From Gryganskiella cystojenkinii (lineage: Eukaryota > Mortierellomycota > Mortierellomycetes > Mortierellales > Mortierellaceae): 29,910 nucleotides of DNA. The notes under the pieces were generated by a model. The model saw nothing but the letters and a program-made list of their open reading frames with translations. It searched no databases and was not told the origin of the DNA. The stretch is from contig JAAAIG010000470.1 in NCBI GenBank assembly GCA_015852425.1, positions 1 to 29,910 on the forward strand, given 5' to 3'. The position numbers and the translations under genes were made by a program. Shown here piece after piece: positions 10,352 through 20,243 of this stretch (its first letter is position 1; each line of letters starts with the position of its first letter).

Positions 10352-11835
10352 CTAATCAACAAGTTCAAACTGAATGGCCCAGAACACCGTGTCGCCATTC
10401 AATGTACGGCAAGTGTAACGAACCGGCTGACCTGCAAGGTATTTGCGAATGTTCATGCTCAACCCCATTCGGATATCAAACGTGTTGAAATCCATATGGG
10501 GCGAAAAGAATTCGAATCCATGAACCAAATCCGTCCTATAGACAAACTGTCTACGAGCTTCCTCGGTCTGGAAGTGTTTACGACGTTGAGGTGTCGTCAT
10601 CGAGGGTTTTTGGGGCATAAAAAAGGTAGTATCCTCCTCCACGTGTTGACGCCATTGACCCAGTGGCATACCGGAATCATCAAAGATCTCAGTCGTTATG
10701 GGTGTAAGGCGTTGAGCAAGTTGATCTGTGGAGGAAGCTGAGGAGGAGCCACGGGCCCAATCGCTCGAAGTAGCGGATGAGGAGAGTGAAGAAGGTTCTG
10801 CCGAGAGATGGGACGAGCCGTTGGTATATCGGTTGACGTGGTTATGACTATTATGTCCGTCGAGTTGATCGGTCGAGTTGTTGGCAGAGCTGGGTTGACT
10901 TCCATACACACTTTGGGACCTGTTGCTGTTCAAACTGGCGACTGAGCCTCTGTTACCCTTCTTTAACTTGCCCAAGAAACCCCACATGGAAGTGGATTCG
11001 TTCATACCCAAAGTTTGGGCCATCTCGGCGGATTGTCTCGGCGTCAACGGTGGTGAGGGCAAATTGGCGTCCTGAGGTCTCCAAGCGGCCATAGTGTTGA
11101 TGGAGGAGACGAGTGGAGACAAGATCCAGGGCTTACCATCTTTGGTGAGTGAGGTTCTGACAACGGGATCGATATAACGGGCAATCCTGAGCATGGTCTC
11201 GAACCCCTGAGGTAATTCGACAGAGCGATCGAAATCGGTTCCGAAATAGACATCCTCGCCTAACCACTCACGCTTGAATCGTCCCTCGACTTGGATGGAG
11301 AATCGGCGGTTATGGCCCTTGAAGTAGTCAGAGTTGTGAATCGGCTCGGATCCATCGTTCGTGATACCAACTAAGAAGAAAAAAAAAGATATAGCATAAG
11401 AGCGTTGCTGTTAGCTATTGTAAATTCATTTGCCAGGTGCGATCCGGTTTTATCGACTCGCTCTCTAAGATATGGTGCGCCTCCTTTTCCCCAGTGCCTT
11501 CGATGCCGCGCTAAATATGAAAAGTCGAAGTTTGCTTATTTTTGGCTGATTAATTTCCCGCAGTGCTCTTCTTCCTTGCGACGCCTTTTTTTTCCTGCCC
11601 TTCGTGCGACCGTGCGCAGACCGACAAAATCCTTCTCCAGTGCTGAGTTTTTTTTGTAGCTTGAGCATTTTTGGTCTGACTGTTTGCTCTCTGGCTTACC
11701 AAAGTCCTTGATACGGACCAGAGCTCTACCCTTGAACTCGGGTGCATCAAACTCGATTGGATGAAGTTCATCGTTGCAGTTGACGATCGCAAGATCCGTG
11801 TAGGTTCCACCGACAGTAACTCTCAGCTTGACCAT
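10352..11835 (-). CDS. DUF1769/UPF0590 family protein
   Basis: Minus-strand exons 11835-11700 and 11370-10352 (donor G|GTAAGC, acceptor TTCTTAG, phase 1+2) give 384 aa. Residues 1-145 carry the family hallmarks: an N-terminal beta-rich start, then SDYFKGHNRRFSIQVEGRFK, then GEDVYFGTDFDRSVELPQG and ARYIDPVV. Residues about 265-384 match the C-terminal half of the fungal UPF0590 proteins (RRKHFQTEEARRQFVYR, FFSPHMDFNTFDIRMG, AGQPVRYTCR). Between them lies about 120 residues of Ser/Asn-rich linker that begins with an amphipathic basic patch (TSMWGFLGKLKKGNRG, near 171-187). A fission-yeast member of the family (Duc1) has been linked to the plasma membrane, phosphoinositides and cytokinesis; a similar lipid or cortex role here is inferred. 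TATATATTT lies about 95 nt upstream. Confidence 0.85.
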
Positions 11836-14800
11836 TGTGAGAGCGAGCGTATGGCGGTGAAGGTGGAAGAGAGAAAGAAGGGAGGGAGAAATGCAAGATT
11901 ATAACAGATGGACGGTTGAATCAAATATATATGAGCTGAGGGAGTAAATGGAGCGAATTAAACTAAAAGCGACGAAATGTGAAATGAATGAGTGAAGAGT
12001 CGGAAATGAGCTTAGCCAGGTTCGAGTTGGAATATGGACCTGAGCGAGTGAGAAGGGTGAGCGAAAGGAGGAATTCTGGAGTAAAAGAAGAAAAAGACTT
12101 TAGTGAAGAGGGAAAGAGTGGAGTGGTGTGGAAAGAAGAAAAGGATCCAAAACATGTTTTCTCTTTTTATGCGAAAAAGGTCAATCGTACCATTCCTTGC
12201 AGCTTTCAACGGTCTGCCTTCTTATTATTCATCCTTGGCAAATGATCAGACCACTTCCTTTTGCCCGGTCAACATCTGCCCAACACCCCCTTTGGACTCT
12301 TTGTTATTCTTTGCTCCCGTTACTCCGTTTCTTTTCGCTCTCGCTCTCGGGACTGTTATGCCATCATCGCCTCTCTTCTGCGCCAATTTGCCGTTCGAGG
12401 TAATTCGCGTTCTTCTTTAGGCCATGTGCCTCGTTTTTTTTTGACTCAGCTCGTATGACGATCCGGAAAGAGGACGACGGAACGGAAGAACTCCAAAAAA
12501 AAACAGCTCGTTAACATCGTGCCTTGTGCGACCTTGCTCACTTTCTCCATCCCCACAAACAACAATTGCACAGCAGGGGTTTATTTTTTCCTCAATTGCC
12601 CTCGCCATTTTCTCTGTCCATATATTTTTTCCCCTCGTCTCTTATCCAGCTGGTTCATCAAAATCCTATTCAATTTTACATCTGGAACCCAATGAACATT
12701 GACCCAGTTGACCACATTTTCCCTTGGACGAAGTTTTTTTTTCTTTTTTTTTTCGTTTCCTAAAGTCACTCGAACTTCATGTCTCATCTGTCACCCCTCC
12801 CCTCCCTCCCCTCACCATTGTCCACAGAAGCGACCTTCTTTTTCTTATTACTCTTACTGTCTACCGACCTTTCCCCTCGAACGCTGGAGACTTTCAGCAA
12901 GGGGATCATGCATGAGCGCATTCCTTAAGCAATAAAGACTATACATCATATTGTTAAAAAGAGTGAAAACGTCTCTTTCTCCACTTGACTCTTACCCCGA
13001 CAGGGTCTCTCAATAATGAAATCATCCAATGAAATGAATCTTTTTTCCGGAAAAAATGACTGAAACATGGATAGAGTGCGAAGCAAAAAAAAGTGCGTCA
13101 GGTCGCAATGAGAAATGGATCCACAAAAGTGAAAGTGGAAGGTCAAGAATGATGTTAAGATGTTGATGGGGGAAGAGTTCAAGGGCGAGGGTTTCTACCT
13201 CGGTAAAAAGACATTGATCGTTGCAACCCACAACCGTACGTGATTTCTCCTCGCTGGTATCCCAAAATCTAGCATAATTGCAACAAAAGATTCTCTTGGC
13301 CCTAGTTTTTGAAAATGACTATCATTTGCGTCATTCTTGCCCGAGATCGAGTACAAACTGGACGATGTAACCTTGAACGTGAAGGATGATGTAGTGGCAA
13401 GTCTATGGGTTATTTTGCTAGAAGTCGACAGAAAGAGGCGATGTGTCTATAACACGTACTTGGTCTTGATCCTTTCGTGATCATGTCTTTTATTTCAGAA
13501 TAAGTCTCCCTCGACACTTTTGCTGCCGAGATGGACACTGACCCTAGACCTTTAATCAGTTGTAGTATGAGCATCAAGAGAGGCTTATTGCAGTTGAGAA
13601 AGCGTACAAAAGTGGCTTGACCGGCTCAGCTCCAGTAACAGAACGGATCAAGAAGGGTGCAGTGCCTTGTCTGTTGGCACTCGCGTCCCAATCTCATTTT
13701 TTGAGCTGCTATTTCTTCTCCATGCAACATATTGTAGGGAGAGGAGAATATCGATCCTCGCTTGATCAATTTTGCGAACAAACTGCACCAGCCATTTTAT
13801 AGATCATGTGCAATGGGTTCCTGGCTAAAGTGAATCATAAAGAGCGGTACCCGATCCAGCGGCTGATATTGCTCCTCCAACACCTATGGACACTCAGAAA
13901 GAAAGTTGAGTGTTCCTGTGACTGCAATTGGAGGGCCTCTTTCAAAAAAATGATGCGATGGCGACAGCGAAGCAAAGAGAGCAAAAAAAAAGAGAGCAAC
14001 AGCAGCAAAGGCGATGTGATGAAAGAACGAGTGCCACCAACAGGAACGGGAAGAAAAAACGATAAATCTTCCTTTTTCACATGCTTGGTTGAATAATTAC
14101 TTAAGGAGTCTGGGGTATTTTTTTTTTGTTTGCTGCATTGCCCATTTTAGGTGCCCGACCGGGGACTGACCGGCTTGCGATATTCACTTTTGGCTCGCGC
14201 TGAGATCATTCATTGGCTGCTTGTAAGTGGGGTGGAGAGAAGAGCAAGAGCGTTCAAGGGACTCACACGCACACGGCAACAAATAGATGTTCTTGCCGGA
14301 GACTTTTTTCTCCTTCTCCCCTCTATATTTTTGCACAGCTGGGCTTTGCATTCCTTTGTCAGAGCGAGGTACATCGATCAGAAAAGTTCTTCTAAGAGAG
14401 AACATAAGCGGCATAATGAGAGAGAGATTGTACTCAAGGGGGAGAGGGAGAACGAATACTATCTAACATCGAGGCCGAGGATGAAAGATGGTGACAATGA
14501 TGCTGTTGACGACGTGCCCTTGTTGGTTGAGTCGGTAGCGTGGTGTGGTGCGACGAACGGTGTGCACAGAAAAAAATACAACAAAATTACTGGTCGTGAC
14601 ATGTGCTCGAACAGCCAGAGTCATCATATTTTTCGATCGATCCGTGGGCACTCTTTTTTATTATTACAGTTTTTTTTCTTTCATCTACTTACTTTCTCCT
14701 TTTTTTTTCTTCTTCTTTTCTTCTTCTTCTTCAGCTCACACCTCATTCTTTACCACTCTTCACTCCTTTCTTCGTCTCTTTCATCACTATCGAAACCGTC

Positions 14801-14910
14801 ATCTCCCAACCAACGCTCTTCTACTGTCCTTTTAGATCTCCACTTCCCTCTCTCATTTTCTAGTCGATCCCTTCCTCTTACTCTCCTCTCAAAAATAATA
14901 TATTTACATC
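11836..14910. other. Long divergent intergenic region
   Basis: A 3.1-kb gap between divergently oriented genes. Near 11926-11934 (minus) a TATATATTT element fits the DUF1769 promoter. The last 250 nt (about 14660-14910) are C/T-rich, as expected for the leader of the carrier gene. Pyrimidine-rich tracts also occur at 12540-12880. The 395-aa open frame running 14151-15338 crosses the carrier promoter and its first exon in a different frame and is not a gene. No RNA gene, transposon or terminal repeats were recognised. Confidence 0.5.
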
Positions 14911-16568
14911 ATGGCCGCAAGAGAAAAGAAGTCGCCTTTGACAAACTTGATTGCTGGTGGCTCGGCTGGATTCATGGAGGCCTTGATCTGCCATCCTCTC
15001 GATACCATCAAGGTTCGAATGCAGCTGGCCAAGAACGTTGCGAGGAACTCTGCTGTAAGTCTCTTTTCTACCTGCGTGATTTGATGAGAATATGGGCAAA
15101 AGTATCTCGACCCTCTCTTTTTTTACCTTGTTATTTGTTGGTTGGTATGCGTCCCTCCAAAGACGTCAAAGGATCTGGACTATCATGGACTCGATATTTT
15201 ATGACAAATGACTGGACGAGTCGAAACAGAGACCGTGGAGAGACAATAGGAAGACTGGACCAAAATTGGGATGTCTCATCAGGTTGTGACATGCGGATTG
15301 AAATAAGTCCAATGGACAGAACAAAGAGCATAATCTAGGAAATGAGGATGGCAAATGGAGCGAATGGTAATGGCGTGCATGTAACCGCTCGTTTTCTGTG
15401 TGTCCGTGGGACAACACTTCGCCCTGGCCAACGCGACTCTGACACCGACCCATTACACAAATCGAGACATGCGGACTTTGGAACCTGCGCGGGAGGGTGC
15501 TTTCTTTCTCTTTCGCTGACTGGGTTTACACTGAGTAGTGGTATTTTGCCAACGATCACCTGAAGGATGGATGCAATCTGTGATAGTAACTCGTTCGTTC
15601 TATCGTTTTTGTTCACATCTCAAATAGGGCGGTAACCTCTCGTTCGTTGGCGTTGGAATGAGGATTGTCCAGAAGGAATCGCCCCTTGCCCTGTACAAGG
15701 GTCTGGGTGCAGTTACCGCCGGTATCGTTCCCAAGATGGCGATCCGATTCACGACCTTCCAATTCTATAAGGATCTCATGGTCGACAAGGACGGCACTGC
15801 CTGGAAGCTGAACAACTTGTGGGGTAAGTTCGAAGAAAGGGATTTTATCCTTTTGTTACTTTAAAGAAGGCTTTTATGTTTTTCTGTTCGCTTTCGAAGA
15901 AAGTTTCGTAGGCACGAACATACGGCCCTCTAATTCCTTTCATTCTTTTTTGATCAATATTAGCCGGTTTACTTGCTGGTGTGACCGAGGCCGTCTTGGT
16001 CGTGACCCCCATGGATGTTGTCAAGATTCGCCTTCAGGCTCAGCGTCATTCCATGGCTGATCCTCTCGATATTCCCAAGTACCGTAACGCTGCTCACTGT
16101 GCTTACACTGTCGTTCGTGAGGAGGGCTTTGGAGCGCTCTACCGTGGCGTTGGATTGACCTCCTTGCGTCAGGCCAGTAACCAGGCGGCCAACTTCCCTA
16201 CATACCATTTCTTGAAGGGTTACCTCCAGCGTCTCCAGGATATCACAGAGTTGCCCGGGTACCAATCGGCGTCCATCGGTTTGATCTCGGGTGCGATGGG
16301 ACCTCTTGTGAACAACCCAATTGATATTGTCAAGACTCGTATTCAGAAGACTCCCAACCCTGAGGGTCTCAGTGGCTGGGCTCGTTTCACAGATGTCAAT
16401 GGTGCAATCTTGAAGAATGAGGGCTGGAAAGCCTTCTACAAGGGTGTTACGCCCCGTGTCCTCCGTGTCGCCCCTGGTCAAGCTGTTACCTTTGCAGTTT
16501 ACGAACGCGTCTCGAGCTGGTTGGATAGTAACTCGGATCGTTTCAAATTGACTGCCGCTGCCAAGTAG
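14911..16568 (+). CDS. SFC1: Mitochondrial succinate/fumarate-type carrier (SLC25 family)
   Basis: Exons 14911-15054, 15628-15823 and 15964-16568 join in phase to 314 aa, the usual carrier length. Three repeats each carry the PX[DE]XX[KR] signature: PLDTIK (29-34), PMDVVK (129-134), PIDIVK (232-237). Sequence around them (LYKGLGAVTAGIVPKMAIRF, TEAVLVVTPMDVVKIRLQAQ, YKGVTPRVLRVAPGQAVTF) closely follows yeast Sfc1/Acr1, which exchanges cytosolic succinate for mitochondrial fumarate across the inner membrane. That exchange links the glyoxylate cycle to the TCA cycle and is needed for growth on C2 compounds. Related citrate or oxoglutarate carriers are the main alternative. Intron 1 is 573 nt, the longest spliced here. 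Start chosen at ATATATTTACATCATGG, the first ATG with this frame. The symbol is by similarity. Confidence 0.9.
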
Positions 16569-17311
16569 ATCAAAATATAACCTTCGCTCTAGCCCAGACT
16601 TTTCTCGCTGTTATCATTAATAATCCCTTTTGTTTTTTTCTTCTTGATACGCCCTTTGTACAAAAAAAAGTTTGAATGAGAACATACCATGGTCTTTTAC
16701 GACCCAGTCCCCTCTTTACCCTCCTCTCTTGCTCCCATGTTGAAGACATCATACCAAAAATAAAAAAGTATCCCTTCAATATATCCTTGGCAGAACCACA
16801 AAAGTTGCCCGTTATTTTTATACCCTTAGCCCACCGGGTACAAAAAAAACAGAAAGAACAACACTCTGACAGAGCACGCCTAGATCTCGTCATTCAGGGC
16901 GTTCTTTCTCACCCTCATGGCAAAGGAACGAGTGTGACGGCTGCGCAGATCCCTATTTTCTACGCATTATTCATCTAACGCCGCGCTCAAGCTTGTGTCC
17001 AGGGTTTTGAGACGCAGGGCTAAGGACGCTAGTTCATACAGTACCACGATCTCGCAAAGGGTTTTCGGTTATTTCATTTTTTCCGGTGAAGAAATAGTCA
17101 GCCGACGGCGTTGGGATTCGCTGGTAAGGGGTAGAGTAACCACACAGAAAACCCTATCATGATTTTTATTTGTGCCACCACAGAGGACCTAATTTTTTTA
17201 AAATCGTATAAAAGGTTCTTTTTTGTTCTTTTTTCCCTCTCCTTCTCTTTCCAACTCCACCAAACCAACTCCTCCGCTCCCTCCACTTGCAAACGCAACT
17301 TTTTCAACGCC
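16569..17311 (+). other. Carrier 3' flank and hydrolase promoter
   Basis: The gap holds the 3' region of the carrier gene, an AATAAA-like element near 16757, and the promoter of the hydrolase gene with TATAAAAG at 17207-17214. The final 100 nt are a C/T-rich leader lacking ATG. No additional gene was seen. Confidence 0.5.
17207..17214 (+). promoter_or_regulatory. TATA box of the dienelactone-hydrolase-family gene
   Basis: TATAAAAG followed by GTTC, 98 nt before the ATG at 17312. The leader between them is strongly pyrimidine-rich and has no upstream ATG. A strong consensus box suggests a well expressed or inducible gene. Confidence 0.65.
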
Positions 17312-18291
17312 ATGTCTCTCGTTTCCGCCTGCTGTAACACCCCTCCCACAGACGCTCACTGGCACAACAAGGGCGAGCAAAAGACCCTTGCGACCAAGGT
17401 CGCGGGCGAGGAGCGTACTACCTACCGTACTGGACCCAAAGACTCGAAGCGTGGATTGATCGCTATCTACGATATTTTCTCTTACCACCCTACGACCTAC
17501 CAGTTCTTCGATCGTATTGCCGAGTCCCACGGAGGTTTCCAGTTATCTGCTCCTCATATCTTCACCAAGGGCGGCGCTACTCTGGATCTCCTCGGAAACG
17601 GACCCAAGTTGATGGCCTGGATCGGCGAACATGGCGATTACAAGAACTCCCACATCGATGAGCTCATCAAGGCAGCAGTTGAGGATTTGCGCGCGGACGG
17701 ATGCACTTCCTTCTCGATCTTTGGTCAATGCTGGGGTGCCAAGATCGCGGTCCAGGCTGCCTCGGAGGAGGGTACTCCTTTCTTGGCCGCCGGCGGTCCT
17801 CACCCTTCGTTCTTCTCGGTCGATCTCGTCAAGGACATCAAGAGTCCTTTGATCGTTCTCGCTTCCAAGGATGAGGCTGATATGGTAAAGAAATGGGATA
17901 GTGATGATTTAGTAGTGGTGGGTATTACAAATCAAAAAAAAATCGCTCACCTTTTTTTGAACATTTTCTTTTCAATGCAACCTTTTTTCCAGGTCCCTGT
18001 TGTTGCCGCTGTTCAGGCAAAGGGTTTCTCCGTGGACTCTTTCCACCAGCGTTTCGACAACATGCACCACGGTTGGACTGGAGGTAAACGATCACCCGAG
18101 CATACAATGCACACAAAGCAAGATGGATGTTTTTTTGGTGCACCAATAGGCTAATCATTTCTCGGATTTCATCTGCTATAGGCCGCGGTGACTGGACCCA
18201 GCCTGAGAATTTCAAGGCCGGTTTGCAGGCCGTTGATCTGTTGGGTGCCTACTTTGCCAAGGTTGCCGATGCCAGCGACAGCAAATTGTAA
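17312..18291 (+). CDS. Dienelactone hydrolase family protein (AIM2-like)
   Basis: Exons 17312-17884, 17993-18083 and 18182-18291 give 257 aa, the usual length for this alpha/beta-hydrolase family. The nucleophile elbow is FGQCWGAK with Cys140. The acid is probably Asp187 (LASKDEADM) and the base His217 (NMHHGWTGGRGDW), the Cys-Asp-His triad of dienelactone hydrolases. GGPHPSFF (161-168) is also typical. In bacteria such enzymes open dienelactones in chloroaromatic degradation; for fungal AIM2-like members the substrate is generally unknown. No signal peptide, so probably cytosolic. Intron 1 (108 nt) is a multiple of three and contains no in-frame stop, so an unspliced product would stay in frame. 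AATAAA lies at 18392-18397. It is convergent with the peroxisomal hydratase gene, with 156 nt between stops. Confidence 0.9.
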
Positions 18292-18447
18292 ATAACATAC
18301 GCACATACCAACTCAGGAGAACCGACTACAAGTATTTGGACAGACTGTATTCAGCTTCTTTCTCCCAATATATATATCCCCCCTCCCCCGCAATAAAAAG
18401 TCTTAGTTCAGTTCAAATCAGGAGTTTCATTAATTAATTCATCTCTT

Positions 18448-19519
18448 TCATAGCTTGCTATTAAGGTTCTTGCTATGAAGGACAACACATCCGGCATTGA
18501 TCACGACGACGCCTCGCTCCTTGGCCACACATTGGAACAGGATCTTGGTCTCCCCTTTCTTGTCTCCAGGAACGTTCCACATCTGGGTCTGGATGGTATC
18601 GCCCGGGAAAGTCGGTGACGAGAATCGACCCGTGATATACTTCAGTGCTGAGGGGTCCGACTTTGCGAACTGCCTCAGAATCGCATGCGCTCCATGACCA
18701 TACACACAAAGACCGTGAAGAATCGGTTTCTTGAGACCGACTAGGGGCGCGATCGTGGGATCGATATGAAGCGGGTTGTAATCACTGTATGTCATTTTTT
18801 TTTTCAGCGGGAAAGAAAGAACGAAACTGCATAAGCGTGGGAATTCCAACCACCATCCCTGCATGAACCATATCCACAGTAACAATCGCATAAAACAGCA
18901 CAGCAGTGTACACCTACCCTGACAATCGATAGAGCATGGCTTGATCCTCCGTTGTTCGATCCTCAGCGACAAAATCCGGCTCCTTGTCCTTGGGTGGCTG
19001 GTACAACTCTGCGTTCGATCCCTTGGGTCCACCCCAACCACCTGCACCCCGAACAAAACCCATCATGACCATTTTGGAATACGGTCGATCTTTGTCCTTG
19101 GGGTCAACAAGCAGGGTCGTCCGTTCAATCACCATCCCAGACCCTTTATCCCAAACGCCGGTGATAGTCCCATGCAACTCTAGGTCGTCACTCTCAATGG
19201 GCAAAGGTCGAAAGACCTCCAAGGATTGACCGCCATGAAGGACCATGTTAGGATCAATAGGTGGGATTCCTGGGATCTTGCCACCACCGCTACTGATATC
19301 AAAGACCGAGACCCCGACATTATCGCGTTTGAATCCAAGGACGAGAGGGTAGGTGGGGAAGGCTGCGAAGGCTGGATCATTCTCGTAAAGAAAATGGAGT
19401 TCTTCTTCCGCGGATCGGATACCAATCGAGAGGGCGTAGAGCATGAGGTCTCGAGCGTTGAAGGTCACCCGTTGGGGCTTCAATTGGAACCCAACAGCCT
19501 TTTTGACGTCGACTTGCAT
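18448..19519 (-). CDS. Peroxisomal (R)-specific enoyl-CoA hydratase 2 (MaoC-like, PTS1)
   Basis: Minus-strand exons 19519-18918 and 18784-18448 (phase 2+1) give 312 aa. Splicing creates the hydratase-2 motif GDYNPLHIDP with the catalytic pair Asp202/His207. The protein is a double hot-dog fold: a degenerate N-terminal half (FPTYPLVLGF, VLHGGQSLEV) and an active C-terminal half (KPILHGLCVYG, GRFSSPTFPGDT). It ends in SKL, a canonical type-1 peroxisomal targeting signal. It corresponds to the hydratase-2 part of multifunctional enzyme type 2, but without the dehydrogenase or SCP2 domains, like plant ECH2. It should interconvert trans-2-enoyl-CoA and (3R)-hydroxyacyl-CoA in beta-oxidation. A separate dehydrogenase would then be needed for the R intermediates, or it may serve auxiliary oxidation of unsaturated acids. 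Confidence 0.92.
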
Positions 19520-20021
19520 AATATTTATTCCGTCCAGTGGGCCTGCTTGGAGAGAAAGGAAGTATTTTGGGATAGAGAAAGACTGAGAAGGAGGGGCTGG
19601 TCGTCTGTTGGTTGGATGGTGCGCGGCGCAGTGGCGAATGTGAGAAAAGGATGAGGAAAGAAGAGCAAATGAAAGAAAGAGGAAGCGTTGTGCGAAAGCT
19701 CAAAAGAGGGAGGCGAGAAAAAGGCTCGGCTGGGTGGAGTGCAGAAAAAACAGGGCCATCCGTCAAAGTGGTTGGAGCGCAGCCCTTTGCTTTCTATCTT
19801 GTTCACGTGCGAGATGGCGCGGAACAGTCTTGCGTTCCCGCCAAAAATACACCATGATCTTGAAAAAAAAATAGTCTGCGGGAAGGAAACAAGAAAATAA
19901 AGGTCTACTCAAGAAACGACGACACTGTCCACATTGCCCCTGCGGTGCGGGACATTCTAGTTCATGAAAGTAAGGAGTCCAGTCTTTGCGGTGCTGTCAC
20001 TGAGTATGAAAACTTGAAAAG

Positions 20022-20029
20022 TATAAATG
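20022..20029 (+). promoter_or_regulatory. TATA-like element of the J-domain gene
   Basis: TATAAATG overlaps an ATG at 20027 that is in frame with the main start after splicing of the leader intron. If this is the TATA box, transcription begins downstream and the ATG is not used. Confidence 0.4.
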
Positions 20030-20061
20030 AGGAGATCGATCGTATCGTTGTGGATTCAACG

Positions 20062-20242
20062 GTACGTTTTGTCGTCGTCATCTCCCTTTTTTTAATTTCT
20101 TAATTTCTCCTTTTTTGACCCTGTCCGCTCAGCCCAAAAACGGCTTCTTTTCTTTTTTTCAGCATAATCACATTCCATCAAACTTGTCATTATCGTCTGA
20201 ATCTTTTCTCGTCATCTGACTACTGTATACTGAATTCTACAG
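20062..20242 (+). other. Probable leader intron ending 1 nt before the start codon
   Basis: Donor CG|GTACGT at 20062 and acceptor TTCTACAG ending at 20242, with a CTGAC branch-like site near 20215. Removing 181 nt places the ATG at 20244 one base after the junction. The upstream ATG at 20027 would then be in frame and would add 12 residues (MRRSIVSLWIQR). Confidence 0.5.
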
Positions 20243-20243
20243 G

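Larger units (their letters stand above)
19520..20243. other. Divergent promoter, hydratase / J-domain membrane protein
   Basis: About 0.7 kb separates the hydratase start (minus) from the J-domain gene start (plus). It contains one CACGTG palindrome (19804-19809). A TATAAATG element lies at 20022-20029, followed by a likely untranslated exon and a 181-nt leader intron (20062-20242). No separate gene seen. Confidence 0.5.

Noticed and set aside
13500..13870. Decayed gene in the 11.8-14.9 kb gap
   Set aside because: A short open stretch ending in AILstop has some codon-like texture, but there is no homology, start or splice structure.
14151..15338. 395-aa open frame on the plus strand
   Set aside because: It runs across the carrier promoter and exon 1 in another frame, with repetitive Phe/Leu/Ser from T-rich DNA; the carrier reading is unambiguous.
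15055..15627. snoRNA in the long first intron of the carrier gene
   Set aside because: Only an imperfect C-box-like TTGATGA near 15081; no paired D box or stem.
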